A stretch of 64,000 nucleotides of DNA, from contig OZ245874.1 of NCBI GenBank assembly GCA_965229335.1, positions 5,704,001-5,768,000 on the forward strand, given 5' to 3'. The number at the start of each line of letters is the position of its first letter. Position 1 is the stretch's first letter. The position numbers were made by a program, and so were the translations under genes. Below, piece by piece: positions 8,155-17,008 of this stretch. The notes below the pieces were generated by a model. It saw only the letters and a list, made by a program, of their open reading frames with translations. It made no database searches and was not told the origin of the DNA. This stretch comes from JAFKFH01 sp017307375. Its GTDB lineage: Bacteria > Pseudomonadota > Alphaproteobacteria > Ferrovibrionales > Ferrovibrionaceae.

Positions 8155-8197
8155 CGCCCCCGCCGCCCCGCCGGGTCAGGATGGAGAGCGGCGCGTC

Positions 8198-9391
8198 ATG
8201 ACCGATATCAAGAAGCACAACGCCAACTGGAAGAGCCGCACGCGCCTGGTCCGCGGCGGCATCGACCGCAGTCAGCATGGCGAGACGTCCGAGGCGATCT
8301 TCCTGACCTCGGGCTTCCGCTACGACAATGCCGGCACGGCCGAGGCGCGCTTCAAGAACGAACTGCCGGGCTTCGTCTACTCCCGCTATTCCAACCCGAC
8401 CGTCGCCATGCTGGAGAACCGGATCGCCCTCTACGAAGGGGCCGAGGCGGCCTGTTGCGTGGCCTCGGGCATGGCGGCGGTGAACACGGCGCTGATGAGC
8501 ATCCTGGCCGCCGGCGACGAGGTCGTGGCTGCGCGCGCGCTGTTCGGATCGTGCCGCTACATCATCGAGGACCTGTTGCCGCGCTTCGGCGTCAAGTCGA
8601 CGCTGGTCGACGGCTCCGACCTGCAACAATGGGAAGCCGCACTCACCCCGAAGACGCGGGCGGTATTCCTGGAAACCCCGGCCAACCCGACGCTGGAACT
8701 GGTCGACATCGCGGCCGTCGCCAAGCTTGCGCATGCCGTCGGCGCGCTGGTCGTCGTCGACAACGTCTTCGCGACCCCGGTCCTGCAAAAGCCGCTGACG
8801 CTCGGTGCCGACATCGTCGTCTATTCGGCCACCAAGCATATCGACGGCCAGGGCCGCTGCCTCGGCGGGATCGTCCTTGCCTCGCGCCAACTGGTCGAGG
8901 AGAAGTTCATGCCGTTCCTGAAGCATACCGGCCCGTCGCTCAGCCCGTTCAATGCCTGGGTGCTGCTCAAGGGCCTCGAAACCCTCGAGCTGCGCGTCGC
9001 CGAAAGCTGCCGCTCGGCCGCCCGGATCGCCGATTTCCTGGCCAGTCGCCAGGGCGTCGCCCGGGTCAGCTATCCCGGACGCGACGATTTTCCCCAGGCA
9101 GAACTGGCGCGACGCCAGATGGCCGGCGGCGGCCCGCTCGTCGCCTTCGAACTGGAGGGCGACAAGGAACGCGTGTTCCGCATGCTCGACGCCCTCAGCC
9201 TGATCGACATCTCGAACAATCTCGGCGACTCCAAGAGCCTCGTGACCCATCCGGCCACCACGACCCATCAGCGCCTGGCGCCGGCGGAACGGGCGAAGCT
9301 CGGAATTTCGGATACGCTTCTCCGCCTTTCGGTGGGGTTGGAGGATGCCGAGGACCTGATCGCCGACCTCGACGCCGCCCTCTCCCGCTGA
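8198..9391 (+). CDS. metZ: O-succinylhomoserine sulfhydrylase
   Basis: A 397-residue cytoplasmic PLP enzyme of the Cys/Met metabolism family, converting O-succinylhomoserine (or the acetyl form) plus sulfide to homocysteine in methionine synthesis. The PLP lysine is in SATKHIDGQGR (K213), the cofactor-phosphate-binding GMAAVNTA region is near residue 91, and the tail region SLVTHPATTTHQ is typical. GGAG precedes the ATG at 8198. The SAM-II riboswitch directly upstream strongly supports a methionine role. Acetylhomoserine specificity is the main alternative. Confidence 0.93.
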   Translation: MTDIKKHNANWKSRTRLVRGGIDRSQHGETSEAIFLTSGFRYDNAGTAEARFKNELPGFVYSRYSNPTVAMLENRIALYEGAEAACCVASGMAAVNTALMSILAAGDEVVAARALFGSCRYIIEDLLPRFGVKSTLVDGSDLQQWEAALTPKTRAVFLETPANPTLELVDIAAVAKLAHAVGALVVVDNVFATPVLQKPLTLGADIVVYSATKHIDGQGRCLGGIVLASRQLVEEKFMPFLKHTGPSLSPFNAWVLLKGLETLELRVAESCRSAARIADFLASRQGVARVSYPGRDDFPQAELARRQMAGGGPLVAFELEGDKERVFRMLDALSLIDISNNLGDSKSLVTHPATTTHQRLAPAERAKLGISDTLLRLSVGLEDAEDLIADLDAALSR

Positions 9392-9588
9392 GCCACGCGG
9401 GAATCCCCTTGCCTTCTGTTGCAGCAGCGCAACGCCCAGTGTGATTCACGGGCCGCGCCGGGGGCGGCGGCTGGTCAATCTGGCGCCTTCCTGCTAGTGA
9501 AATAGATGAAGTTTCCGGCCAAACCACCGGAACCCAATGGCGATCCCGGCGTTGAGTTATGGGATCATCTGTATCTGAGGGGATCATC

Positions 9589-10638
9589 ATGCAGAAGCTC
9601 AAACTGGCAGTGCTGGGCGCTGCGCTGGCACTGGTGCCGGCCGCGGCACACGCACAGTGGTATGTCGGCGGCGCCGGCGGCTACGACATCCTGCAGGATT
9701 CGAAGCTCAAGAACACCAATGGGCTGAAGGAAAAGTCGGAGGGCGGCTTCGTCGGCCTCGCCAATGTCGGCTATGACTTCGGCATGTTCCGGACCGAGTT
9801 GGAAGGCGGCTACCGCTACAACTCGAACAAGAGCATCACCGGCGGCGGCATCACCGGCTCGACCAGCGGCAACACCAACGCCTGGTCGGCGATGGCCAAC
9901 GTCTACTGGGACATCCTGTCCGGCCCGCTGACCCCGTATATCGGCGGCGGTATCGGCGCAGCCTGGCTCGACCACGACACCAAGCTCAACGGCACCAAGA
10001 TCCTGTCGGGCAACTCGACCCAGTTCGCCTACCAGGGCATCGCCGGCGTCAGCTACGACGTGACCCCGAACTGGGGCATCAAGGGCGAATATCGCTATTT
10101 CGGCACCACCGACCCGAAGTGGAACGTCGCTTCGGTCGCCGGTGGCGGCACCACCAAGGGCGAATACGGCACGCACAACTTCATCGTCGGCGTGACCTAC
10201 AAGTTCGCCGCCCCGCCGCCCCCGCCGCCGCCGGCCCCGCCGCCGGCCCCGGTGGCGCAGGCCGCTCCGCCGCCGCCTCCCCCGGCCGCGCCGGCTCCGG
10301 CCCTGCCCGACGTCTACATCGTCTTCTTCGCGTTCGACCAGTCCGACATCTCGCCGGTCGCGGCGCAGGTGCTCGACCGCTCGATCGACGATTTCCGCCG
10401 CACCGGCCAGACCCGCGTCAAGGTTCAGGGCCACACCGACACCTCGGGCGCCGTGCAGTACAACCTGCGCCTGTCCGAGCGTCGCGCCGAAGCCGTCCGC
10501 AACTACATGGTCCAGCGCGGCGTGCCGGCTGACAAGATCGTGACCGAATGGTTCGGCAAGAGCCGCCCGCGGGTGCAGACCGGCGACGGCGTGAAGAACC
10601 CCGAGAACCGTCGCGCCGAGATCTACCTCGAGAAGTAA
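9589..10638 (+). CDS. OmpA-family outer-membrane protein
   Basis: A 349-residue outer-membrane protein. It has a signal peptide (cleavage about AHA|Q, residue 22), an eight-strand beta-barrel domain (about 23-205, alternating aromatic strands, ending in TYKF), a Pro/Ala-rich linker (about 206-240), and a C-terminal OmpA peptidoglycan-binding domain containing GHTDTSG and NLRLSERRA. The ATG at 9589 has GAGGGGA upstream; earlier in-frame starts would spoil the signal peptide. It is monocistronic and ends at a strong terminator. It is expected to tie the outer membrane to the cell wall. Confidence 0.92.
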   Translation: MQKLKLAVLGAALALVPAAAHAQWYVGGAGGYDILQDSKLKNTNGLKEKSEGGFVGLANVGYDFGMFRTELEGGYRYNSNKSITGGGITGSTSGNTNAWSAMANVYWDILSGPLTPYIGGGIGAAWLDHDTKLNGTKILSGNSTQFAYQGIAGVSYDVTPNWGIKGEYRYFGTTDPKWNVASVAGGGTTKGEYGTHNFIVGVTYKFAAPPPPPPPAPPPAPVAQAAPPPPPPAAPAPALPDVYIVFFAFDQSDISPVAAQVLDRSIDDFRRTGQTRVKVQGHTDTSGAVQYNLRLSERRAEAVRNYMVQRGVPADKIVTEWFGKSRPRVQTGDGVKNPENRRAEIYLEK

Positions 10639-10663
10639 TCAACGCGACGCGTCGAGCCTTCAG

Positions 10664-10700
10664 GGCCGCCCGGGACAACCCGGGCGGCCTTTTCTCTTTC
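10664..10700 (+). terminator. Rho-independent terminator of the OmpA-like gene
   Basis: An 11-bp perfect GC stem, GGCCGCCCGGG (10664-10674) / CCCGGGCGGCC (10679-10689), with loop ACAA, followed by TTTTCTCTTTC. It lies 25 bp after the OmpA-like stop. Confidence 0.92.
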
Positions 10701-10711
10701 GAAGGGCGCTA

Positions 10712-10740
10712 TTGACCCCTGGCCCGGCCCGGCCAAATAT
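10712..10740 (+). promoter_or_regulatory. Possible sigma-70 promoter of apaG
   Basis: TTGACC (10712-10717) and AAATAT (10735-10740) are 17 bp apart and lie 30 bp before the apaG start, just past the preceding terminator. The -10 element is a poor match, so this is a moderate call. Confidence 0.4.
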
Positions 10741-10769
10741 GACCGTTCAAGTCGCGTCGGAGCCGGCGA

Positions 10770-11165
10770 ATGCAGTACGAAAAGATTACCCGCGGCATCG
10801 CGGTTCGGGTTCAGCCCTTCTACCTCGAGGATCAGTCGACCCCCGAGGAAGGTCATTACGTCTGGGCCTATCGCGTCCGGATCGAGAACAAGGGCGACGA
10901 GACGGTCCAGCTTCGCACCCGCTACTGGCGCATCACCGACGCGCGCGGCCGGATCCAGGAAGTCCGCGGCCCCGGCGTGGTCGGCGAACAGCCGGTGCTG
11001 AAACCGGGCGAGATGTTCGAATATACCTCCGGCTGCCCGCTGCCGACGTCGTCGGGCTTCATGGTCGGCAGCTACCAGATGGAAAGTGCCGACGGCGAAA
11101 CCTTCGATATCGCGATTCCGGCCTTCTCGCTCGACAGCCCGGACCAGGTGATCCGGCTCAACTGA
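10770..11165 (+). CDS. apaG: ApaG domain protein
   Basis: A 131-residue cytoplasmic protein with the ApaG beta-sandwich fold. Conserved stretches include HYVWAYRVRIENKGDETVQL, LRTRYWRITD, VRGPGVVGEQPVL and the glycine-rich SGFMVGSYQME. The length matches bacterial ApaG (about 125-130). Its biochemical role is still debated; mutants affect Ap4A levels and cobalt or magnesium resistance in enterobacteria. It is a single gene between the OmpA-like porin and folE. Confidence 0.92.
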   Translation: MQYEKITRGIAVRVQPFYLEDQSTPEEGHYVWAYRVRIENKGDETVQLRTRYWRITDARGRIQEVRGPGVVGEQPVLKPGEMFEYTSGCPLPTSSGFMVGSYQMESADGETFDIAIPAFSLDSPDQVIRLN

Positions 11166-11260
11166 TCCGCCGGCGCGACTCCATCGTAGTACTAGCGAGT
11201 CGCTAAATACGACCGTCCGTCGTATGCTGGCGGCAAAACCCGCGCCTCAAGGAGAGTGCC

Positions 11261-11905
11261 GTGAACGATGCCACGCCCGCCCGCTTCACCAAGAAAGGCG
11301 ACCTGATCGCCTCCGACCGTCCGAGCCGCGCGGAGGCCGAGGCCGCCGTCCGCACCCTGATCCGCTGGGCCGGCGACAATCCCGATCGCGAAGGCCTGGT
11401 CGGCACGCCCGACCGCGTCGTCCGCTCCTACGAGGAATTCTTCTCCGGCTACGACGAGGATCCCGCCCAGATGCTGGAGCGGACCTTCGAGGAGACCGAC
11501 GGCTACGACGAGATGGTGATCCTGCGTGACATCCGGCTGGAGAGCCATTGCGAGCACCACATGGTGCCGATCATCGGCCGGTTGCACATCGCCTATCTGC
11601 CGAACCGCCGGGTCGTCGGCATTTCCAAGCTGGCACGCGTCGCCGAAATCTACGCCCGCCGTCTGCAGATTCAGGAGAAGCTGACCGCGCAGATCGCCAA
11701 CACGATCCAGACGGTGCTGCAGCCCCGCGGCGTCGCCGTCGTGGTCGAAGCCCAGCACCAATGCATGACCACTCGCGGGGTGCACAAGCCGGGCGTCAGC
11801 ATGGTGACCAGCCGCATGCTGGGCGTTTTCCGCGACAACCCGGCGACCCGTCAGGAATTCATGGCGATGGTCGGGGGTTCGCCCCGGCTGAGCAGCGAGG
11901 CCTGA
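11261..11905 (+). CDS. folE: GTP cyclohydrolase I (FolE type)
   Basis: A 214-residue enzyme that converts GTP to 7,8-dihydroneopterin triphosphate, the first step of folate (and queuosine precursor) synthesis. The zinc and active-site motif ESHCEHHMVPI (about residues 88-98) and the region QHQCMTTRGVHKPG are intact. The start is GTG at 11261 with a strong AAGGAG at 11249-11254. The upstream 95 bp contain an inverted repeat ATACGAC/GTCGTAT (11207-11225) whose role is unknown. A terminator-like hairpin follows. Confidence 0.95.
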   Translation: MNDATPARFTKKGDLIASDRPSRAEAEAAVRTLIRWAGDNPDREGLVGTPDRVVRSYEEFFSGYDEDPAQMLERTFEETDGYDEMVILRDIRLESHCEHHMVPIIGRLHIAYLPNRRVVGISKLARVAEIYARRLQIQEKLTAQIANTIQTVLQPRGVAVVVEAQHQCMTTRGVHKPGVSMVTSRMLGVFRDNPATRQEFMAMVGGSPRLSSEA

Positions 11906-11946
11906 TCGTAGCCTTTTAGGCCAGCCTGCCGTAAGCTCGAGGGACC

Positions 11947-11984
11947 GGCCGCGGATCGCCAAGGCACCGCGGCCTTTCCATTTT
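11947..11984 (+). terminator. Probable terminator after folE
   Basis: GGCCGCGG (11947-11954) pairs with CCGCGGCC (11967-11974) across a 12-base loop, followed by TTTCCATTTT. It sits 42 bp after the folE stop and before argE. Confidence 0.65.
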
Positions 11985-12005
11985 CGCGCTGCAGGAGATC
12001 CGTTG

Positions 12006-13166
12006 ATGCCCCGCCGCTATACGCCGGTCGAGATGATCGAAACCCTCTGCGGTTTCGATACCACCAGCAGCCTGTCGAATCTCGCCCTGATCGATTTTGT
12101 CGCGACCTACCTGAACGACCATGGCGTGAAGTCCGAGCTGATCCGCAGCCCCGACGGTACCAAGGCCAATCTCTACGCCACCGTCGGCCCCGCGGGCGAA
12201 CGCGGGGTGGTGCTGTCCGGCCATACCGATGTCGTGCCGGTCGAGGGTCAGCCCTGGACGTCAGATCCGTTCAAGGTGGTCGAACGCGGCGGTCGCCTCG
12301 TCGGGCGCGGCACAGCCGACATGAAAAGCTTCATTGCCCTGGCCCTGGCCGCCCTGCCCGACATGCAGGCCGCCCGGTTGAAGCGGCCGATCCATTTTGC
12401 CTTCTCCTACGACGAAGAAGTCGGCTGCACCGGCGTCGACGGCATGATCGAGCATATCCGCCAGCACCAGCCGCTGCCGGCGATGGTCATCGTCGGTGAG
12501 CCGACCGAGATGGCGGTGGTGAACGCCCACAAGGCCTGCGCCGCGCTGTCGACCACGGTCACCGGCCTCGAGGGCCATTCCAGCAACCCCGAGCTTTGCT
12601 CGAACGCCGTGGTCGACGCCGCCCAGGTCATTCGCCGCATCGACGAGGTCGCCCAGGAATTCCGTACCAGGGGGCCGTTCAACCACGCCTTCACCCCGGC
12701 CTATACGACGATCAACGTCTCGACCGTGCAGGGCGGCACGGCAAACAACATCATTCCGAACTGCTGCACGATCGGCTGGGGCATCCGGGCCGTGCCTGGC
12801 GTCGACATCCATGCGGTGATCGAGCGTATCGGCAAGATCCTGGAGCGCGACGTGCTGCCGGAGATGAAGGCCCGCTACCCGGAGGCGGCGATCGAGACCA
12901 AGCTGCACGTCATCGCGCCGCATCTGGCCGAGCAACCGGATTCGCCGGCGGAGACCCTGGCCAAGCGCCTGGTCGGCACCAACGCGACGATGACGGTTGC
13001 CTACGGCACCGAGGGCGGAAAGTTCCAGGCGATCGGCATTCCGACGGTGGTCTGCGGCCCCGGCAATATCCGCGAGGCCCACAAGGCCGACGAGTATATC
13101 GAACTGTCGCAGGTCCAGGCCGGCGCCCGCTTCATGACCGACCTGATCGCCGCCATGGAGAACTGA
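12006..13166 (+). CDS. argE: Acetylornithine deacetylase (M20 family)
   Basis: A 386-residue zinc hydrolase that releases ornithine from N-acetylornithine in arginine synthesis. The M20 motifs are clear: SGHTDVVPV (about residue 78), GRGTADMKSF (metal-bridging Asp) and YDEEVGCTG (catalytic Glu). The dimerisation domain region with GLEGHSSNPE follows, and EGGKFQ with the terminal GNIREAHKADEY supply the last ligands. The ATG at 12006 has AGGAG at 11993-11997; a TTG just upstream is less likely. Succinyl-diaminopimelate desuccinylase is a related alternative, but the closeness of argD and argF favours ArgE. Confidence 0.88.
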   Translation: MPRRYTPVEMIETLCGFDTTSSLSNLALIDFVATYLNDHGVKSELIRSPDGTKANLYATVGPAGERGVVLSGHTDVVPVEGQPWTSDPFKVVERGGRLVGRGTADMKSFIALALAALPDMQAARLKRPIHFAFSYDEEVGCTGVDGMIEHIRQHQPLPAMVIVGEPTEMAVVNAHKACAALSTTVTGLEGHSSNPELCSNAVVDAAQVIRRIDEVAQEFRTRGPFNHAFTPAYTTINVSTVQGGTANNIIPNCCTIGWGIRAVPGVDIHAVIERIGKILERDVLPEMKARYPEAAIETKLHVIAPHLAEQPDSPAETLAKRLVGTNATMTVAYGTEGGKFQAIGIPTVVCGPGNIREAHKADEYIELSQVQAGARFMTDLIAAMEN

Positions 13167-13175
13167 GCAGGAATT

Positions 13176-13207
13176 TCATCCTTGCCGGGGACGACCGGCA
13201 AGGATGA
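13176..13207. terminator. Hairpin between convergent argE and lipoprotein genes
   Basis: A 13-bp perfect inverted repeat, TCATCCTTGCCGG / CCGGCAAGGATGA, with loop GGACGA fills the 47-bp convergent gap. Neither side has a real T-run, so it could be a bidirectional transcript end or an mRNA 3'-protecting hairpin. Confidence 0.6.
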
Positions 13208-13213
13208 TCGACC

Positions 13214-13813
13214 TCACGCCAGGAAAGTCGGCATGAACTGCTTGATGTTGCGATCCAGCTCGGTATTGAGATCGTCGGTCAGGCCCTTGACCAGGTTGTA
13301 GAGGGTCTGGTCGCGGGTGTTCAACGTGGCATCCTGGGCAATCGAGGTCGAGCGCTTGGCGGCGCCCGAGGCGAAGCCGATGCGGAAGCCGCGTTCGTCG
13401 AGCATCTCGACCCAGACCTCGACCTCGGCGTCGTAGCGCTGGGCCTGCTGGTTGGTGAAGGTGGTCGCGATGCCGGTCTGGCGGGCCAGATTGACCTGGA
13501 TGACCGAGCCGGACTTGATCACGACACGGACCTGCCTGCCCCCGGCGCCGTTCACCCGCAGACGGTCGCGGGCCCAGCGCTCGGCCGCCCAGGCCGGCGA
13601 TACCGGGATCGAATTCTCGATATGCGGCGGCGTCGGCCCCGGCTGGACCTCATTGCGGATATCGACGCCCTGGGCATCGAACGTGATCGGCGGCAGGTTG
13701 ATGTAGGTCAGCTGGGGAAAGGTGATCCGCGGCGGTTCGCTGGCGCAGGCCGCGATGACGGGGCCAAGACCGATCAGGCCCAGGGCCCGGCGGCGCGTCA
13801 GGGATCGGATCAT
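13214..13813 (-). CDS. Tat-exported lipoprotein of unknown function
   Basis: A 199-residue protein with a twin-arginine start (MIRSLTRRRALGLIG) followed by the lipobox VIAAC (Cys23), so it is expected to be anchored in the envelope. The mature part has no recognised catalytic motif; it contains an AWAAERWARDRLRVNG segment and beta-rich stretches (VRVVIKSGSVIQVNL, YDAEVEVWVEML) and ends with a helical TDDLNTELDRNIKQFM. Proteins of this shape are common in Rhodospirillales-type genomes as hypothetical proteins. It is 60 bp downstream of hslO on the same strand. Confidence 0.75.
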   Translation of the reverse strand: MIRSLTRRRALGLIGLGPVIAACASEPPRITFPQLTYINLPPITFDAQGVDIRNEVQPGPTPPHIENSIPVSPAWAAERWARDRLRVNGAGGRQVRVVIKSGSVIQVNLARQTGIATTFTNQQAQRYDAEVEVWVEMLDERGFRIGFASGAAKRSTSIAQDATLNTRDQTLYNLVKGLTDDLNTELDRNIKQFMPTFLA

Positions 13814-13873
13814 CGGTGCAACCTCTCGGCGATTCTGGTCTGGCGCGAACCATCGGCAAAGCCGATGGCGATT

Positions 13874-14776
13874 TCATGGCAGAAAATCGGTCGCCGGGAA
13901 TTCGTACCGGGTGGAACAGAACTCGCAGGTGACGGAAATCTCACCGTCGACCGACATGTCGCGGATCTCGTCGACCGTGAACGAACGCAACACGCCCTGC
14001 ACCCGTTCCACCGAACAGCGGCAGCCGAAGACGACGGGATGCGGATCCCAGACCCGGACGCCATCCTCGTGGAACAGGCGGAACAGCAGCGCATTCGGCT
14101 CCAGCGTCGGCGACAGCAATTCCTCGTCCCGGGCCGACGACATCATGATCACCGCGCGCCGCCACGCATCCTCGGTCGCCTCGTCGACCGGCAGGTTCGG
14201 ATTCTCGGCCGGCAGGCGCTGCAGCATCAGCCCGCCGGCCCGCCAGCGGCCGTCGACCCGTCCGGCCGCGACGCGGATACCGGCGCCGATCTGCTCGGAC
14301 TGCTGGAAATAGCGATGGGCACATTCCGCGAGAGTCGATCCGGTGAGTTCGACGATGCCCTGGTAGCGCTCGGTATGCTCGCCCTGGTCGACGGTGAAGG
14401 CAAGATGGCCGGCGCCGATCAGCCGTGGCACCGAGCCGAGCCGCTGGTCGCTACGGGCCATCGCCTCCTCGAGCTTGTCGAGGTCGACCTGGGCATAGCC
14501 GCGCAAGGTCCCCGGTGTCCGATAGTCGGCCACCAGCATCGAGACCGGACCGTCGCCGCGGGTCTGCAACGTGAAGACGCCGTCGAACTTGAGGGCCGAG
14601 GCCAGTGTCGCGGCCAGCACCAGCGCCTCGGCCAGCAGGGCTGCGACCGGCTCGGGATAGCCGTGCCGCCCGATGATCTCGTCGACCACCGGACCGAGAC
14701 GGACCAGGCGTCCGCGCAGGCCCGAGGCCTCGACCTGGAAACTCTGGACCAGATCGCCGGGAAGATCGGCCGTCAT
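13874..14776 (-). CDS. hslO: Hsp33 redox-regulated chaperone
   Basis: A 300-residue cytoplasmic holdase activated by oxidation. The C-terminal zinc-binding redox switch is present as CRCSVERV ... VTCEFC, the CxC and CxxC pairs that release zinc and form disulfides under oxidative stress. The ATG at 14776 overlaps the argF stop (ATGA), which couples translation to the arginine genes. The argF-hslO neighbourhood is seen in many alphaproteobacteria. Length is typical for the family. Confidence 0.95.
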   Translation of the reverse strand: MTADLPGDLVQSFQVEASGLRGRLVRLGPVVDEIIGRHGYPEPVAALLAEALVLAATLASALKFDGVFTLQTRGDGPVSMLVADYRTPGTLRGYAQVDLDKLEEAMARSDQRLGSVPRLIGAGHLAFTVDQGEHTERYQGIVELTGSTLAECAHRYFQQSEQIGAGIRVAAGRVDGRWRAGGLMLQRLPAENPNLPVDEATEDAWRRAVIMMSSARDEELLSPTLEPNALLFRLFHEDGVRVWDPHPVVFGCRCSVERVQGVLRSFTVDEIRDMSVDGEISVTCEFCSTRYEFPATDFLP

Positions 14777-15702
14777 CGGGCAAGGCACCAGGTCAGCACG
14801 CTCTTCTGCGCATGCAGACGATTCTCGGCTTCGTCGAAGACGACCGATTGCGGGCCGTCGATGACCCCGGCGGTCACCTCTTCACCGCGATGGGCGGGCA
14901 GGCAATGCATGAACAGCGCATCGGGCTTGGCCAGGGCCATCAGCCGCTCGTCGACCTGATAGGGTCGCAGCAGGTTGTGGCGGCTGGCATCTTCCTTCTC
15001 GCCCATCGAGACCCAGCAGTCGGTAACGACGCAATCGGCACCGCGTGCCGCCGCGGCGGGGTCGTCCAGGACATGGACGCGGGCGCCCTGGGCCTGCGCC
15101 CAGGCCACCGCACCGGCGGCGGGGCGCTGCTGTTCCGGACAGGCCAGGCGCAATTCGAAACCGAAGCGGGCCGAGGCGTGGATCCAGGAGCGCGCGACAT
15201 TGTTGCCGTCGCCCGACCACGCCACGACCTTGCCCGCGATCGAACCGCGATGCTCCTCGTAGGTCATCACGTCGGCCATGATCTGGCAGGGATGGCTGTC
15301 GTCGGTCAGGCCGTTGATGACCGGGACCGTCGCATGGTCGACCAGTTCGGCCAGCCGGTCGGCCCCAGTCGTGCGGATCATGATGGCGTCGACATAGCGC
15401 GACAGCACCCGGGCGGTATCGGCCATCGTCTCGCCCCGGCCGATCTGGGTCGTGCCGGACTGCAGCAACAGCGCCTCGCCGCCGAGTTGACGCATGGCCA
15501 CCTCGAAGGAAACCCGGGTGCGGGTCGACGGCTTGTCGAAGATCATCGCGAGAATGCGGCCGGCCAGCGGCCGATCGGCATCGGCCGTACCCTTGGGCAG
15601 GCCGGCGCGCGCCGTCTTGCGCCTGACGGCATCGTCCAGAATGTGGCGCAGCTCGCCCCCGTCGACCTGATCCAGATCGAGGAAATGCCTGGGTCCGGTC
15701 AC
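14773..15702 (-). CDS. argF: Ornithine carbamoyltransferase
   Basis: A 309-residue enzyme making citrulline from ornithine and carbamoyl phosphate. The carbamoyl-phosphate loop STRTR is at residues 59-63, and the ornithine-site motif HCLPAHRGEEV is in the C-terminal domain. The start is GTG at 15702, forming a GTGA overlap with the argD stop. With argD upstream and argE about 2 kb away on the other strand, much of the ornithine-to-citrulline branch is clustered here. Confidence 0.96.
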   Translation of the reverse strand: MTGPRHFLDLDQVDGGELRHILDDAVRRKTARAGLPKGTADADRPLAGRILAMIFDKPSTRTRVSFEVAMRQLGGEALLLQSGTTQIGRGETMADTARVLSRYVDAIMIRTTGADRLAELVDHATVPVINGLTDDSHPCQIMADVMTYEEHRGSIAGKVVAWSGDGNNVARSWIHASARFGFELRLACPEQQRPAAGAVAWAQAQGARVHVLDDPAAAARGADCVVTDCWVSMGEKEDASRHNLLRPYQVDERLMALAKPDALFMHCLPAHRGEEVTAGVIDGPQSVVFDEAENRLHAQKSVLTWCLAR

Positions 15703-16871
15703 GCCTGCAACCTCGCACATGCCTTGTCGAGGCGCTCGGTCGCGTCGGCCAGTTCTTCCTCGGTGATGATCAGCGGCGGCAGCAGGCGGACGGTGTTGTC
15801 GCCGGCCGAAACCGTCAGCATGCCTTCCTCGCGCAGCGCGTTGACCAGATCGCCGGCGGGCTTGCGGCATTTCAGGCCGCGCAGGAAACCCTCGCCGCGG
15901 ATTTCCTCGAGCACGTCGGGATACTTGTCGATCAGCATCGACAGCTTCTGGGTGAACAGCGCCGCGCGGCGCGCGACCCCTTCGAGGAAACCATCCTCGA
16001 GCATGACGTCGAGCACGGCATTGCCGATCGCCATGGCCAGCGGATTGCCGCCATAGGTCGAGCCATGGGTGCCGGCCACCATGCCCTTGGCCGCCGCCTC
16101 GGTGCCGAGGCACGCACCGAGCGGGAAGCCGCCGCCGATTCCCTTGGCCGTCGCCATGATGTCGGGGGTAACCCCGGTCCATTCATGGGCGAACAGCTTG
16201 CCGGTACGCCCCATGCCGGATTGCACCTCGTCGAGCACCAGCAGCAGGCCGTGACGGTCGGCCAGCGCCCGCAGGCCACGCAGAAAATCGGGGCCGAAAT
16301 AGCGCACGCCGCCCTCGCCCTGCACCGGTTCGACCAGGAAGCCCGCCGTCTCGGTTCCGATCGCCTTCTCGGCGGCGGCGAGGTCGCCATAGGCGACCTG
16401 GTCGAAGCCCGGCATCGCCGGGCCGAAGCCGTCGAGATACTTCGGATTGCCGCCGGCGGCGATGGTGGCGAGGGTGCGGCCGTGGAAGGCGCCATCGAAG
16501 GTGATCAGCCGATAGCGCTCGGGCCGGCCTTCGACGTGATGAAAGCGGCGGGCCATCTTGATCGCGAGTTCGATCGATTCGGCACCCGAGTTGGTGAAGA
16601 ATACCCGGTCGGCGAACGTCGCGGCGCACAGCCGCTCGGCCAGTTTTTCCTGGCCGGGCACGCGGAACAGATTCGAGGTGTGCCACAGCTTGGCGCCCTG
16701 CTCGTTCAGCGCGGCGACAAGCCTGGGGTGGCTATGCCCCAGCGCCGTGACGGCGATGCCGGAGCAGAAATCGAGGAATCGTCGCCCATCGGTGGCGATC
16801 AGCCAGGCGCCCTCCCCACGTTCGAACGCAACATCGACACGGTTGTAAGTGGGCAGAAGAGCGCCGGACAC
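15699..16871 (-). CDS. argD: Acetylornithine aminotransferase
   Basis: A 390-residue PLP class-III aminotransferase. Motifs include TNSGAESIELAIK (cofactor phosphate region), FHGRTLATI, VLDEVQSGMGRTG and TAKGIGGGFP with the Schiff-base Lys. The start chosen is GTG at 16871 because AGGGAGGA lies 8 bp upstream; the further upstream ATG would sit inside the predicted promoter. It is the first gene of the argD-argF-hslO operon. Confidence 0.94.
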   Translation of the reverse strand: MSGALLPTYNRVDVAFERGEGAWLIATDGRRFLDFCSGIAVTALGHSHPRLVAALNEQGAKLWHTSNLFRVPGQEKLAERLCAATFADRVFFTNSGAESIELAIKMARRFHHVEGRPERYRLITFDGAFHGRTLATIAAGGNPKYLDGFGPAMPGFDQVAYGDLAAAEKAIGTETAGFLVEPVQGEGGVRYFGPDFLRGLRALADRHGLLLVLDEVQSGMGRTGKLFAHEWTGVTPDIMATAKGIGGGFPLGACLGTEAAAKGMVAGTHGSTYGGNPLAMAIGNAVLDVMLEDGFLEGVARRAALFTQKLSMLIDKYPDVLEEIRGEGFLRGLKCRKPAGDLVNALREEGMLTVSAGDNTVRLLPPLIITEEELADATERLDKACARLQA

Positions 16872-16910
16872 GAGCCTGTCCTCCCTGAGGGGCTTCGGAA
16901 GAAACCGCAG

Positions 16911-16939
16911 ACCTAACGACAATGGGACGGCCGTGTCAA
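16911..16939 (-). promoter_or_regulatory. Sigma-70-like promoter of argD-argF-hslO
   Basis: On the minus strand TTGACA (16939-16934) and TTAGGT (16916-16911) are exactly 17 bp apart, and the -10 element is 39 bp from the GTG start. The consensus -35 and spacing make this the best promoter candidate for the operon. Confidence 0.7.
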
Positions 16940-16962
16940 CCGACGCGGCACGAATCGGGCGC

Positions 16963-16980
16963 ATGACGCAAAAGCGTCAT
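16963..16980. promoter_or_regulatory. Short palindrome upstream of the argD promoter
   Basis: ATGACGC-AAAA-GCGTCAT is a perfect 7-bp-arm dyad lying 24 bp upstream of the argD -35. It does not resemble the enterobacterial ARG box. It could be an activator or repressor site, or the 3' hairpin of the preceding small gene, although no T-run follows it on either strand. Confidence 0.4.
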
Positions 16981-17008
16981 AAAGCGGCGGATTCACGGAT
17001 TATCGGTG

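Noticed and set aside
11207..11225. ATACGAC/GTCGTAT inverted repeat upstream of folE considered as a riboswitch
   Set aside because: It is a lone 7-bp stem without the conserved core of any known pterin or folate-related riboswitch; left as an unassigned repeat in the folE entry.
13176..13207. Inverted repeat considered as an attachment site or insertion-sequence end
   Set aside because: It is a single compact hairpin in a convergent gap with no transposase, integrase or target duplication nearby.
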